DNA of 64,000 bases, taken from assembly GCF_036016195.1 (NCBI RefSeq), contig NZ_JAYWTM010000001.1, forward strand, positions 558,001 through 622,000, read 5' to 3'. Positions 9,741 through 18,342 of the stretch are shown here, piece after piece; the stretch's first letter is position 1; each line of letters opens with the position of its first letter. Both the position numbers and the translations under genes were made by a program. The notes beneath the pieces were generated by a model that was given only the letters and a program-made list of their open reading frames with translations, made no database searches and was not told the DNA's origin. The DNA comes from Brenneria populi (GTDB taxonomy: Bacteria > Pseudomonadota > Gammaproteobacteria > Enterobacterales > Enterobacteriaceae).

Positions 9741-9756
9741 TGTCGCATTCGGTACA
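9741..9756. promoter_or_regulatory. NifA upstream activator site for nifB
   Basis: TGTCGCATTCGGTACA matches the NifA consensus TGT-N4-T-N5-ACA without mismatch. Its centre lies about 115 bp upstream of the predicted nifB start site, a usual distance for DNA-looping activation. Confidence 0.8.
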
Positions 9757-9760
9757 TTGT

Positions 9761-9773
9761 CCGACATTGTCGG
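9761..9773. repeat. Palindrome and tandem 10-bp repeat beside the NifA site
   Basis: CCGACATTGTCGG is a perfect 6-bp palindrome around one base. It forms part of a tandem near-repeat ACATTGTCCG / ACATTGTCGG at 9754-9773, directly abutting the NifA site. It may be a second regulator site; this is inference. Confidence 0.4.
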
Positions 9774-9836
9774 TTATCAGGCAGCAAGGATAACCGCTAA
9801 CTCTTTATTTTATCGCTATTTTAAATTCTCGCCGCC

Positions 9837-9852
9837 CGGCATGACGTTTGCA
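9837..9852 (+). promoter_or_regulatory. Sigma-54 promoter of nifBQ
   Basis: CGGCATGACGTTTGCA has GG-N10-GC spacing, a perfect TTGCA -12 box and a close -24 box (CGGCATG against TGGCACG). The predicted start is near 9864, about 29 bp before the nifB ATG. Confidence 0.8.
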
Positions 9853-9892
9853 CGAAATATGATGACGTTCGCTTATTACCGGGGTTAAACAT

Positions 9893-11290
9893 ATGGCAAA
9901 CAACGCATCATTTTCAGGCAAACGATCGTGCGGAGCGATGAACACGGCGCACTTTACGCCTTTACAGGCGGATAAAGTTTCCCGTCATCCATGTTACTCG
10001 CCGCTAGCGCATCACCGCTATGCGCGCATGCATCTGGCGGTGGCGCCGGCCTGCAACCTTCAGTGCAATTACTGCAACCGAAAGTATGATTGCAGCAACG
10101 AATCCCGCCCCGGCGTGGTCTCTGAGCTCTTATCGCCGGAACAGGCGATAGCCAAAGCGCGCTATATCGCCGCCCAAATACCCCAGTTATCGGTTATCGG
10201 TATTGCCGGTCCCGGCGATCCGCTGGCCAATATCGCCCGAACCTTCAAAACCCTGGAGGGGCTGCGGGCGACAATGCCGGATATCAAGCTGTGCCTGTCG
10301 ACGAACGGGCTGATGCTGCCTGATGTGGTCGATCGCCTGAGCGACATCGGCGTCGATCACGTTACCGTGACGGTTAATGCGATTGACGCCGCGGTCGCCG
10401 AAAAAATCTACCGCCATCTGTGGTACGAGGGAGACAAACTGCACGGGCGCATTGCCGCCGATTTACTGATAGAGCGGCAGGGCGAGGGGATCCGCAAGCT
10501 GGCCGAACGCGGCATCATGGTAAAGGTTAACTCGGTATTGATTCCGCAGATCAACGCCGCGCATCTGCATGACGTCAGTTTACAGGCCCGCCAGTGGGGC
10601 GCCGTACTGCATAACGTCATGCCGCTGATCGCCAGGCCGGAACACGGTACGCAATTCGGCCTGGAGGGCGTGCGCGAACCGGATGCGGATGAACTGGGCG
10701 CAGCGCGCGCCATCTGCGGCCGCCATATGCCGCAGATGGCGCACTGCCATCAGTGCCGCGCCGACGCCATCGGTATGCTGGGAGATGACCGCAGCCAGGA
10801 GTTTCCGCTCTCTTCGCTGCCGCAACAGGCCGAACCGATACTGCCGTCGCTGTTTCGCCGCGCCAGCATTCAGGCCAGTATCGCCTCGCAGGGCGAGTCC
10901 GACGAACCGGACGCCTGCCTGGTGGCGGTGGCGACCGGTAAAGGCGATGTCGTCGATCGGCATTTCGGCCATGCCGATCGTTTTCACATCTTCAGCATTT
11001 CCAGAGCCGGCATCATCCCGCTGGGCGAACGCTTTACCCAGCGCTATTGCCGCGGACCCGACGATTGCGCGGACGACGAGCCGGAAGATCGTCTCGATCA
11101 GGTTATCGCGCTGCTGGCTGACGTCAAAGCCGTCTTTTGCGCCCGCATCGGCCTGACGCCCTGGCAGCGCCTTGAGTCCGAAGGCATTGAGCCTTGCGTC
11201 AACGGCGCCTGGCGGCCGGTGCGTGAAGCGCTGGAGCAGTGGCGCGCCGAGCGCATTCGGCCGGAGGTCGGTAAGAAGGGGGTCGCATAG
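9893..11290 (+). CDS. nifB: FeMo-cofactor biosynthesis protein NifB
   Basis: This is a 465-aa radical SAM enzyme that builds NifB-co, the 8Fe-9S-C precursor of all nitrogenase cofactors. The SAM-cluster motif C54-NLQ-C58-NY-C61 sits near the N-terminus. The radical SAM barrel spans about residues 45-290, with AGPGDPLA around 104. The C-terminal part (from about residue 340, VAVATGKGDVVDRHFGHADRF) is the NifX/NafY-like cofactor-binding domain of the Klebsiella-type fusion. The ATG at 9893 has only a weak G-rich ribosome site. The stop overlaps the GTG start of nifQ by one base. Confidence 0.97.
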   Translation: MANNASFSGKRSCGAMNTAHFTPLQADKVSRHPCYSPLAHHRYARMHLAVAPACNLQCNYCNRKYDCSNESRPGVVSELLSPEQAIAKARYIAAQIPQLSVIGIAGPGDPLANIARTFKTLEGLRATMPDIKLCLSTNGLMLPDVVDRLSDIGVDHVTVTVNAIDAAVAEKIYRHLWYEGDKLHGRIAADLLIERQGEGIRKLAERGIMVKVNSVLIPQINAAHLHDVSLQARQWGAVLHNVMPLIARPEHGTQFGLEGVREPDADELGAARAICGRHMPQMAHCHQCRADAIGMLGDDRSQEFPLSSLPQQAEPILPSLFRRASIQASIASQGESDEPDACLVAVATGKGDVVDRHFGHADRFHIFSISRAGIIPLGERFTQRYCRGPDDCADDEPEDRLDQVIALLADVKAVFCARIGLTPWQRLESEGIEPCVNGAWRPVREALEQWRAERIRPEVGKKGVA

Positions 11291-11811
11291 TGGAGCTTAT
11301 CCAGACGCCGGATGCCTGGTTGCGCCATCTGGTCGACAATCATCTGCGCGGTCTGGCCCGTTTCCCGGCCAGAATGAATCTGGATGACGCCGACTGGCGC
11401 GCGCTGTTGCTGCGGATCGGGATGAACGACGCGGCGCGTCCGCCGCGCCTGCGCCAGCAGGATGCGCTACTGAGCACGCTGCTGGCGCCGCGCCGCCAGG
11501 AGTGCCGGCAGCTTGCCGACTGGCTCGCTCAATACATGGCGCCACAGGCCGCGCCGATGCACAGGTTAATCGCCGGCGCATCGATGGGGTTTAACCATTT
11601 ATGGCAAGATCTCGGTCTGGCGTCGCGCGCGGAGCTGCGTGAGCTAATGACCGTCTGTTTCGCGCCGCTGGTCGGCATGAATGATAACAACATGCGCTGG
11701 AAAAAGTTTTTTTACCGCCAGGTCTGCCTGGCCCAAGAGGGCGAGCTGATGTGCCGCTCGCCCTCCTGCGAAAGCTGTAGCGAGATCGGCTTCTGTTTTG
11801 CGCCGGAGTAA
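11290..11811 (+). CDS. nifQ: Molybdenum-handling protein NifQ
   Basis: This is a 173-aa NifQ family protein, which supplies molybdenum for FeMo-co as a Mo-Fe-S cluster. The family's C-terminal cysteine motif C-x4-C-x2-C-x5-C is present at residues 155, 160, 163 and 169 (CRSPSCESCSEIGFC). The start is GTG, overlapping the nifB stop as TAGTG, so translation is probably coupled. It is the last gene of the nif block in this window. Confidence 0.94.
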   Translation: MELIQTPDAWLRHLVDNHLRGLARFPARMNLDDADWRALLLRIGMNDAARPPRLRQQDALLSTLLAPRRQECRQLADWLAQYMAPQAAPMHRLIAGASMGFNHLWQDLGLASRAELRELMTVCFAPLVGMNDNNMRWKKFFYRQVCLAQEGELMCRSPSCESCSEIGFCFAPE

Positions 11812-12268
11812 CCGACCGGCGCCCCCAGAGCCGCCGTCATCCGGGTCAGTAACAGAATATTGAAATCGGGGCCGCCAGCGCATGACTCTCGGAAGAGATA
11901 GCGCGGAGAGGCCGACGGAGCAGGGGGCGAGGGCGGCATTCCGGTATATATCGACGACACGGGGCAGGCCGGTGAGCCGCGGGCTGATAGCCTATCGGCG
12001 CAGAGGCGCGGCGTTATGCCCGGCAGGCCGCGCCGGTCGGGCAGAGCCGATACGCCTCGCTTGCCGTTTATGAACAGCGCTGAAACACTGCCGGCAGCGA
12101 AAACGTTTTATCCCGCCGCTTAATTTATTTAATATATCCCCTCAAATAATTCGCGTTGCCCTAAGGCGGCAAGAGAGAAGGGCGCAGCGTGGAAAAAAAT
12201 TAAGCCCACGCGCCTGCAATTTGCAGTATGACGCACAGATATGCATCGCTAAAGTTAAGGTAAATAAA
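11812..12268. other. Intergenic region after nifQ
   Basis: No gene is supported in these 457 bp. The first 310 bp are GC-rich with only shadow frames. A diverged copy of the dispersed intergenic repeat occupies about 12131-12240, and an AAGG ribosome site for the next gene follows. No clear terminator was found after nifQ. Confidence 0.5.
12131..12240 (-). repeat. Diverged copy of the dispersed intergenic repeat
   Basis: This stretch matches the reverse complement of the element at 61.5 kb in several blocks: CAAATAATTCGCGTTGC, then AGGCGGCAAGAGAGAAGG, and at the other end TGCAATTTGCAGTATGACG. The middle is replaced by unrelated sequence, so it is an old, degraded copy. Confidence 0.55.
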
Positions 12269-13273
12269 ATGTTGGGTAATAGGTATGTTAAAGTAGGCCT
12301 GCTTATTTTAACACTGTTGATGCTGCTCCTTATATGCATCTATTTTTGGCCGAATCTGCTTGCCGTGACCTTAAGCATTCAAATCTACCTGCACCGTTAT
12401 TTAATTATGTATCTGTTGCAGATACAAAATAATAATCTTACTTACAGCGTGTTACTTTTAGCCGCCAGTTTTACCTACGGCGTTTTACATGCCATCGGTC
12501 CCGGTCACGGAAAGTTTGTTATCTCATCCTACCTGAGCGTTTCCGATGAGAATGCGTCTTCGGCCAGGCTGATTTCTTTTCTTGGCGCCATGGCGCAGGG
12601 GGGCGCGGCCATTCTCTTCGTTTATGCGCTGGTGATATTATTTAATTTCGCCATTGGCGATCTCAGCCGAAGCCGCTGGTATGTTGAAAAAATCAGCGCG
12701 ATTTATATCGGTATTTTCGGCATGGCGCTACTATTGCGAAGTTATAAATCAAGACCGCGAGTCGCGCCGTTAAAAATACGCAAAATCATCTCCGCGCCGG
12801 CAGCGGAATATCGTCCCGGCGCGCTGTTGATAAAGGGCGCGGAGAATAAAAAAGTCATAGATAACGGGTCGGCATGCTGCAGTCACCATCATGGGATAGC
12901 CGCCGGCATGGTTCCGCGCGATGTTAAATCCGCCCTGTGGGTTATCCTGGCGATCGGCAGCCGCCCTTGTACCGGCGCAATTCTATTGCTGGTTTTTTCC
13001 AACGCCGTGGGGATTATTAACTGGGGCATCGCCGCGGTAATGTCGATGGCGCTGGGTACGTCGCTCGCGGTAACCATATTGGCGACCCTGGTCATCAAGT
13101 CACGAGATAAAGCCATTTTATTATATGGCGATAAAAATCATACCGCGGTTGCGAAAATAAGATACCGGATGCTGGCGGTTTCCGGCGCGCTTCTGCTTAT
13201 TATGGCCGTAGCGCTCTTTTCATCAACGGTGCCGGTAAGTATGAACGGTGATTTTATCGCCGCCGGGTGTTGA
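12269..13273 (+). CDS. NicO-family nickel/cobalt (or zinc) transporter
   Basis: This is a 334-aa polytopic membrane protein. The NicO/RcnA signature HAIGPGHGK lies in an early helix (about residues 73-81), a short His-rich loop CCSHHHG about residue 209, and a second family motif GSRPCTGA about 235. NicO proteins move nickel or cobalt, and related ZevB proteins zinc; the substrate here cannot be told. The ATG at 12269 has AAGG 8 bp upstream, so the upstream in-frame ATG at 12221 is not preferred. The gene is AT-richer than the nif genes before it. It stands alone, followed by a terminator. Confidence 0.8.
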   Translation: MLGNRYVKVGLLILTLLMLLLICIYFWPNLLAVTLSIQIYLHRYLIMYLLQIQNNNLTYSVLLLAASFTYGVLHAIGPGHGKFVISSYLSVSDENASSARLISFLGAMAQGGAAILFVYALVILFNFAIGDLSRSRWYVEKISAIYIGIFGMALLLRSYKSRPRVAPLKIRKIISAPAAEYRPGALLIKGAENKKVIDNGSACCSHHHGIAAGMVPRDVKSALWVILAIGSRPCTGAILLLVFSNAVGIINWGIAAVMSMALGTSLAVTILATLVIKSRDKAILLYGDKNHTAVAKIRYRMLAVSGALLLIMAVALFSSTVPVSMNGDFIAAGC

Positions 13274-13601
13274 GTATTCCCGCGATAAAATCGAGTGGGC
13301 GGAATAACATCCGCCGTCAAGACGCTATGCACTGTATTCGCGTATAATCATAAAATCCGCGTAATCTGCGCGGATTTCTATTTTTCGAAGTTAGAAAAGC
13401 GCGTCAGCCTTATCAGAAATAAACTCATTAGCATGATAATAATAATTATTTGGTAACGCTATTTTAGGATGTGAAATATACTTGTTGATCCATGTCATTT
13501 TTTATTTGTTTTCAGGGCGTATTTTGATTATTCGACCAATTACTAAAAGACATTTTATAAAGAAATAGTATTTTCCTTTTATTTAATGCTTTGGAATATT
13601 T
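13274..13601. other. AT-rich intergenic region before the MATE gene
   Basis: Apart from the terminator at 13353-13385, this stretch is strikingly AT-rich (about 13420-13600) and holds no gene that can be supported. It should contain the MATE gene promoter, but no single -35/-10 pair stands out. Confidence 0.4.
13353..13385 (+). terminator. Terminator after the NicO gene
   Basis: Perfect 9-bp arms AAATCCGCG and CGCGGATTT enclose a 7-nt loop and are followed by a T-rich stretch. Confidence 0.75.
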
Positions 13602-14963
13602 ATGCGTAAAACAGCGGATAATACCCGGCGTCTCGCCGCCCTGGCGAATGACAATATTCTTCCACTTATCGCCAGACTTGCGCTTCCGACAATCGTTGGC
13701 GTTAGCGTAAGCGCGCTGTATCAAATTCTGAACGCGTTCTTTATCGGACGGTTAGGCACTCAAGCGATAGCGGCGATGGCGCTGACGTTTCCCTTTGCGA
13801 TCGCCGTTTCCTGCATCGGCCTCTGTTTTGGCACCGGGGTAGCCTCCTTTATTTCGCGCTTTCTGGGATCTGAGGATCGAGATAAGGCCAGCCGGTATGC
13901 GTTTTCGGCGATAGCGTCGGGCGTTGTCTGCGCAATTTTGCTCAGCGTATTTATCGAGTTTTTTTCGCTCCAGATTTTTTCCGGCATGGGCGCGGCAAAC
14001 GAGACGTTAATATTATCTCAACGCTATTTGCGCTGGCTACTGGTGGGCTATGTCTTGGTGGTTCTCAATATGACCGCCGGCTTTATCGTTCGCGCCGAAG
14101 GCAATACCCCGTTCAGCATGCATACCCAGCTTGTCGCGTTCATCTGCAACGCCATATTCGATCCGATATTTATTTTCTACTTCGACTTCGGCATTGAGGG
14201 AGCGGGCATCGCCACGTTAATCGGGCAGTGCGTATCGGTGGCGATGTATATCATGCACTTCTGTTCCGGCCGCAGCGTGATAAACCTGAAAGCGGGCTTC
14301 ACCAACGGAAAAGAACTCGGCGCCATCGTCAGAGTGGGATTTCCCGCCGCGATAAATTCTCTGCTGCAAGTGATCTCCATTTCCTGCTTAAACCGTATCG
14401 CCATGAACTATGGCGATACCGTGGTCGCCGGGGTAGGGATCGCATCCCGCTTATTGATGGTAGCCTCGCTGCCGCTAAACGGACTCTGCATGGGGTCGCA
14501 GGCCATTATCGGTTATAACCTCGGGGCCAAGAAAATCCAGCGCGTCCACGAAGTGGTAAAAACGCTGGCCCTATTTGCCTGCGGCATGGCGGCAATCTAC
14601 ACCGGCGTCTGTTTTCTGTTCTCCCGATCGATGGCGGCGTTTTTTTCAACCGATCCTCAGGTTATCGACGTGGCTTCGCTGGCCATCGTGATCTTCCATA
14701 TTTCCATGCCGTTTATCGCTTTACAACAGGTCTGCCTGATGTATTTCCAATCGATCGGCATCATTAAAACCGCGCTGTATATCTCGCTGCTGCGCTATAT
14801 TCTGCTGACGGTGCCGCTGCTGCTTATCCTTTCTTGGCTCTGGGGCATTACCGGCATTTATTACTCCTTGCCGCTGGCCGATATTCTGACGGGAATCGTC
14901 TGCATTGCCGTTCTTCGCGCCCAGCTAAGCCAGTTGAGAATGCAGTGGCGGCAGGCCTATTAG
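13602..14963 (+). CDS. MATE family efflux transporter
   Basis: This is a 453-aa inner-membrane antiporter with about 12 helices, arranged as two related six-helix halves. The N-terminus (LALPTIVGVSVSALYQILNAFFIGRLG) is typical of MATE pumps, which export cationic drugs or metabolites using Na+ or H+. No clear ribosome site precedes the ATG, which lies in AT-rich sequence. It converges with the large regulator gene downstream, with 41 bp between the stops. The physiological substrate is unknown. Confidence 0.88.
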   Translation: MRKTADNTRRLAALANDNILPLIARLALPTIVGVSVSALYQILNAFFIGRLGTQAIAAMALTFPFAIAVSCIGLCFGTGVASFISRFLGSEDRDKASRYAFSAIASGVVCAILLSVFIEFFSLQIFSGMGAANETLILSQRYLRWLLVGYVLVVLNMTAGFIVRAEGNTPFSMHTQLVAFICNAIFDPIFIFYFDFGIEGAGIATLIGQCVSVAMYIMHFCSGRSVINLKAGFTNGKELGAIVRVGFPAAINSLLQVISISCLNRIAMNYGDTVVAGVGIASRLLMVASLPLNGLCMGSQAIIGYNLGAKKIQRVHEVVKTLALFACGMAAIYTGVCFLFSRSMAAFFSTDPQVIDVASLAIVIFHISMPFIALQQVCLMYFQSIGIIKTALYISLLRYILLTVPLLLILSWLWGITGIYYSLPLADILTGIVCIAVLRAQLSQLRMQWRQAY

Positions 14964-15004
14964 ACAGGCTAAAGCGTCGCCGTAAATCCGGGCAGCGAAT
15001 GGGC

Positions 15005-17752
15005 TCAGTTCAACAGATCCCACTCTCTGGCCCGGTTGATCGCCTGAATCCGGCCTCTGACCCGCAGTTTTTCATACACCTGTTTCAGGTACCATTTTAC
15101 CGTCTCAACCGATATTCCCAGCGAACGGGCGATGCCCTTATTGGAATATCCGTCGGCGATAAGCTGCAGTATTTGATGTTCCCGCTCGGTCAAACGATGC
15201 GCCAGCGATTGCGGGAGATCGCCGCTCTCCGCCGCCTGCCGAAATAACAGGGCGACCGCCTTGCCCCACTCGGCGTTAAGGGGCAGTTTTTTGCATAATG
15301 GGCCAAGCAGAGGCAGCAGAACCGGGCCGGCATCCAGCAGGCTGCGCTGAAGTTTTTGCTCTATCACCCGCTGCAATATCGGTTTGAAGATCTCGCCGGC
15401 GCGCGCCTCCTCGCCGGCCTGCAGCAAGGCGACCGTCTGCATGATTCTCAGGCGCACGGCCGCCAGCCACTCGGCGCGCCGCTCCTGTTTGTCGGCCAAC
15501 TGGTTAAGTATCTCGGCGGCGGCCGACGGCTCGCCATCGGCAATCAGCAGACGGCTTTGGCCCACGCGAACATAGTAGGAGATCACGCTCAGGCCGGGAT
15601 CGTTCGCTTCCGACTCCGCTTCCCGCACCAGCGCTTGCAGCTGGCCGAGCAAGTGCCTGGCGCCGTCGATATCCTGCTGCCGCAGGCGAACCGCCAGCCG
15701 TTCGGCCAGCAACGGCGCGCGCGCGCGCAGCCAACCCCGGTTAATCGCCAGCTGCTCGGCGTGCAGCAGCAGCCGGTCGGCCTCGCCAGGCTGGTTATTG
15801 AGCTGGGCCTGACGCGCCAGAACGATATAGCAGCGGCTGAGGCTATCGGGCGGGCAGAAATGGTCGATCATCTCCAGCCGCAACGTGAGTAAAGCGTCGA
15901 TCCGTCCGACGTCTCCCTGCTCCCAGGCGACCTCCGCCAGAATAGGGGCGAGAGTGGCGCCGCTGCTGGAGTTCTCCCCGGTATGGCGTTCGGCATAGCG
16001 CAGCGCCTGGGACGCCTGACGCTCGGCTTCGGCCAGATTGCCCTGATGCAGATACCCCTGGGCCACCACGAACGCGCGGTAAACCTCAACGAACAGATTT
16101 CGGTTCGCTACCTTGGCGCCGGGCAGGCGGCGTTGCACATTCAGCGCCTGCTCCGGGCGCAAATCGACCAGATGGCAATAACTGAGGATATTGCATACCA
16201 GACCATCCACCCAAACATCGCCGCAGGGAACTTCGCGTAATAACGGTTCGGCCAGGGCGATACTTTGCGGAATATTTTCCGCAAACGCTTCGCAAATGGC
16301 CCTGACCACCCGCAGTTTTACCCAGGCGCTATGCGTCAGAACGCTGCGGTCGGCCGCCGCTAACGCGTCTATGGCGTCAAGCAGCTGGCGGGAGTCGTTA
16401 AAACGGAAATGGTGCGCCAGCGCCCAGGCCAGATTAAGCTGCAGATCGATGCGGGAGGGGTCCAGGTTGGCGGGCAGATAGTGCATCCAGCGCACCAGCG
16501 TATCGATATCGCCTTCCTCCGCCAGCGATTGCGCCCCGACCTCGGCATGCTTGCTGCCGCTCTTCCCGGCGGCCAGGGTGTGCCGTATCGCCTCGGACCA
16601 TAAATTCTGGCCGGCGAACCAATTGCCGGCGCGCTCGTGCAGAGCGCGGATATCTTTATCCGCTGAATTTTGCAGCCGGTTGAGCAGCGTGTCGCGCATC
16701 AGCGGATGATAACGGAACCAGGCGCCGCCGTCGCCGAGGGCGCAAAGAAACAGATTATGCCGTTCTATCCAGGCCAGCATCGCCTCTCCGTTATTCCGCC
16801 CGGTAACGGCGTTGCACAGGGCGGGGTTAAGACGGTTGAGAACCGAGGTGCGCAATAGGAAGTCGAACACCTCCGGCGGCAGCGGCTTGAACACTATCTC
16901 TTCCAGATAGCGGGTAATTGAGCGCGAACCTTCGCTCAGGCTGCGGATGAAACAGCCGGGATCGGTGCGCCAGTCGGCCGACAGCGTGGCGATCTTCATA
17001 CCGGCGATCCACCCTTCGGTCAGGGAGATAATTCGCTGAATATCCTGCTTTCTGGCCGTAGCCGGGGCCGAAGCCATAAAGTAGGCGCTGGCCTCCTCAA
17101 AAGTGAAGCGCAGATCGTTATCGTAGATTTCCGCCAGCCGATCCTGAATCCGCAGGCGACTCAGCTCCAGAGGCGGGCGGAAACGGCTACCGATGATCAG
17201 GTGTAAGGACGACGGTGCGTGATTAAGCAGATAGGTGAGGCCGTCGCGTATTTCGCGATGATCGATGGCGTGGTAGTCATCAAGAATCAGATACAGCGGA
17301 TGCGGGCAAAGGTGTAACTGATTGATCAGCTCCGCCAGAAACATGGAAAAATCGGCGGATAGCTCGCCATTCAGGTAGCGCTGGAAGGTCGGGCTCCACT
17401 CGTGGCACAGAGAGCGCAGCGCTTCCAGCAGGTAACGCATAAACAGCAGCGGCGTATTGTCGTCTTCCTCAAGGCTCAGCCAGGCCACCGCCTCTCCCTG
17501 CTGCCGGCGGCGGCGGCACCACTGCGCCAGCAGGGTGGTTTTACCAAATCCCGCCGCGGCGCAAACCAGCGTCAGGCTGCGCGACGCCGCCTCGTCAAGC
17601 CGCTGCAGTAAACGCTCTCGCTGCAACGACATCTCCGATGAGTGCGGCGGCGTCAGTTTGGTGAGGATCAGCGGTAACTTGAGAGTAAAGCGAAGAGGCT
17701 CTTCATGGACGAACTCCGCCAGCGGGTAGTGTATTGGGAGCAAAAACGGCAT
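15005..17752 (-). CDS. MalT/AcoK-type LuxR family transcriptional regulator
   Basis: This large ATP-binding LuxR (LAL) regulator has 915 aa from the ATG at 17752; a TTG at 17776 would add 8 residues. It has Walker A AAAGFGKTT near the N-terminus in a STAND-type NTPase, a long helical TPR-like sensor region, and a C-terminal LuxR helix-turn-helix (LTEREHQILQLIADGYSNKG). The length and family match AcoK, the regulator of acetoin catabolism in Klebsiella. Divergence from the budC dehydrogenase gene supports a role in acetoin/butanediol metabolism, by inference. The inducer is unknown. Confidence 0.85.
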   Translation of the reverse strand: MPFLLPIHYPLAEFVHEEPLRFTLKLPLILTKLTPPHSSEMSLQRERLLQRLDEAASRSLTLVCAAAGFGKTTLLAQWCRRRRQQGEAVAWLSLEEDDNTPLLFMRYLLEALRSLCHEWSPTFQRYLNGELSADFSMFLAELINQLHLCPHPLYLILDDYHAIDHREIRDGLTYLLNHAPSSLHLIIGSRFRPPLELSRLRIQDRLAEIYDNDLRFTFEEASAYFMASAPATARKQDIQRIISLTEGWIAGMKIATLSADWRTDPGCFIRSLSEGSRSITRYLEEIVFKPLPPEVFDFLLRTSVLNRLNPALCNAVTGRNNGEAMLAWIERHNLFLCALGDGGAWFRYHPLMRDTLLNRLQNSADKDIRALHERAGNWFAGQNLWSEAIRHTLAAGKSGSKHAEVGAQSLAEEGDIDTLVRWMHYLPANLDPSRIDLQLNLAWALAHHFRFNDSRQLLDAIDALAAADRSVLTHSAWVKLRVVRAICEAFAENIPQSIALAEPLLREVPCGDVWVDGLVCNILSYCHLVDLRPEQALNVQRRLPGAKVANRNLFVEVYRAFVVAQGYLHQGNLAEAERQASQALRYAERHTGENSSSGATLAPILAEVAWEQGDVGRIDALLTLRLEMIDHFCPPDSLSRCYIVLARQAQLNNQPGEADRLLLHAEQLAINRGWLRARAPLLAERLAVRLRQQDIDGARHLLGQLQALVREAESEANDPGLSVISYYVRVGQSRLLIADGEPSAAAEILNQLADKQERRAEWLAAVRLRIMQTVALLQAGEEARAGEIFKPILQRVIEQKLQRSLLDAGPVLLPLLGPLCKKLPLNAEWGKAVALLFRQAAESGDLPQSLAHRLTEREHQILQLIADGYSNKGIARSLGISVETVKWYLKQVYEKLRVRGRIQAINRAREWDLLN

Positions 17753-17844
17753 ACGTGCCAATATCTCTTTATTCAATAAGTGATTTCAAGGCGCTAACGA
17801 GAGTAAACCGGATCACCCCGCGATAACTCGCCCATCGCGTCTGC

Positions 17845-17860
17845 CCCCCCAATCGGGGGG
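17845..17860. promoter_or_regulatory. Candidate operator for the LAL regulator
   Basis: CCCCCCAATCGGGGGG is a perfect 6-bp inverted repeat about 90 bp upstream of the regulator start. MalT itself binds G-rich boxes, so a G-run palindrome in the control region of a MalT-like gene is a plausible autoregulatory site. This is inference only. Confidence 0.35.
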
Positions 17861-18277
17861 TATACCCTGTTTGCTCGCTCCTATACAGTAAACTTCATCT
17901 TACGCAATAGGGCAGAAACAGGTTTTCTGCGCGCCAAGCGGCCGTGCCGACGAAGGAAACGACCGCGAGAACTTGAATGAACGACCGGCGGTACAGGTTT
18001 ATCGCAAAATGCGCGATGGTGAATCTGAAGGCGCCCACGCCGAGGCATAGCCCGGATTCATGCAGTTAAAACATCTCGGTCAGCGCGCGCGAGAACCTGA
18101 TATGGATTCGATTATATCGGGTCAATCCTTCGGGGTCACGGCCATTGTGTCGCTAATCTACGCGACCTTGCAGCAGCGAATAATGATTTCGCCCGGGACG
18201 TTTTCGCCGCTCCCGGGCACCCGGAAAAGTGCGGGGCCATTTCCACTGCGAATGGCCCGGCATTGCATTGGTGACTC

Positions 18278-18302
18278 TACCCAATAGATTTCGAGTTGCA
18301 GG
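18278..18302 (-). repeat. Fragment of the dispersed intergenic repeat
   Basis: ACCCAATAGATTTCGAGTTG and the following CAGG match one end of the element at 61.5 kb (ACCCTAAATAATTCGAGTTG, then CAGG). Only this end is present. Confidence 0.4.
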
Positions 18303-18342
18303 GTATATTGTTTTTTTTGCATTAAAAGAGGTGAATCAGAGT

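Larger units (their letters stand above)
17753..18342. other. Divergent control region between the LAL regulator and budC
   Basis: These 590 bp hold no supported gene. There is a G/C palindrome at 17845-17860 and a fragment of the dispersed repeat at 18278-18302. A GAGGTG ribosome site for budC starts near 18328. The rest has no structure I can assign. Confidence 0.45.

Noticed and set aside
18253..18267. Possible sigma-54 promoter before budC (TGGCCCGGCATTGCA)
   Set aside because: The spacing between GG and GC is 9 instead of the required 10 bp, so it should not be recognised.
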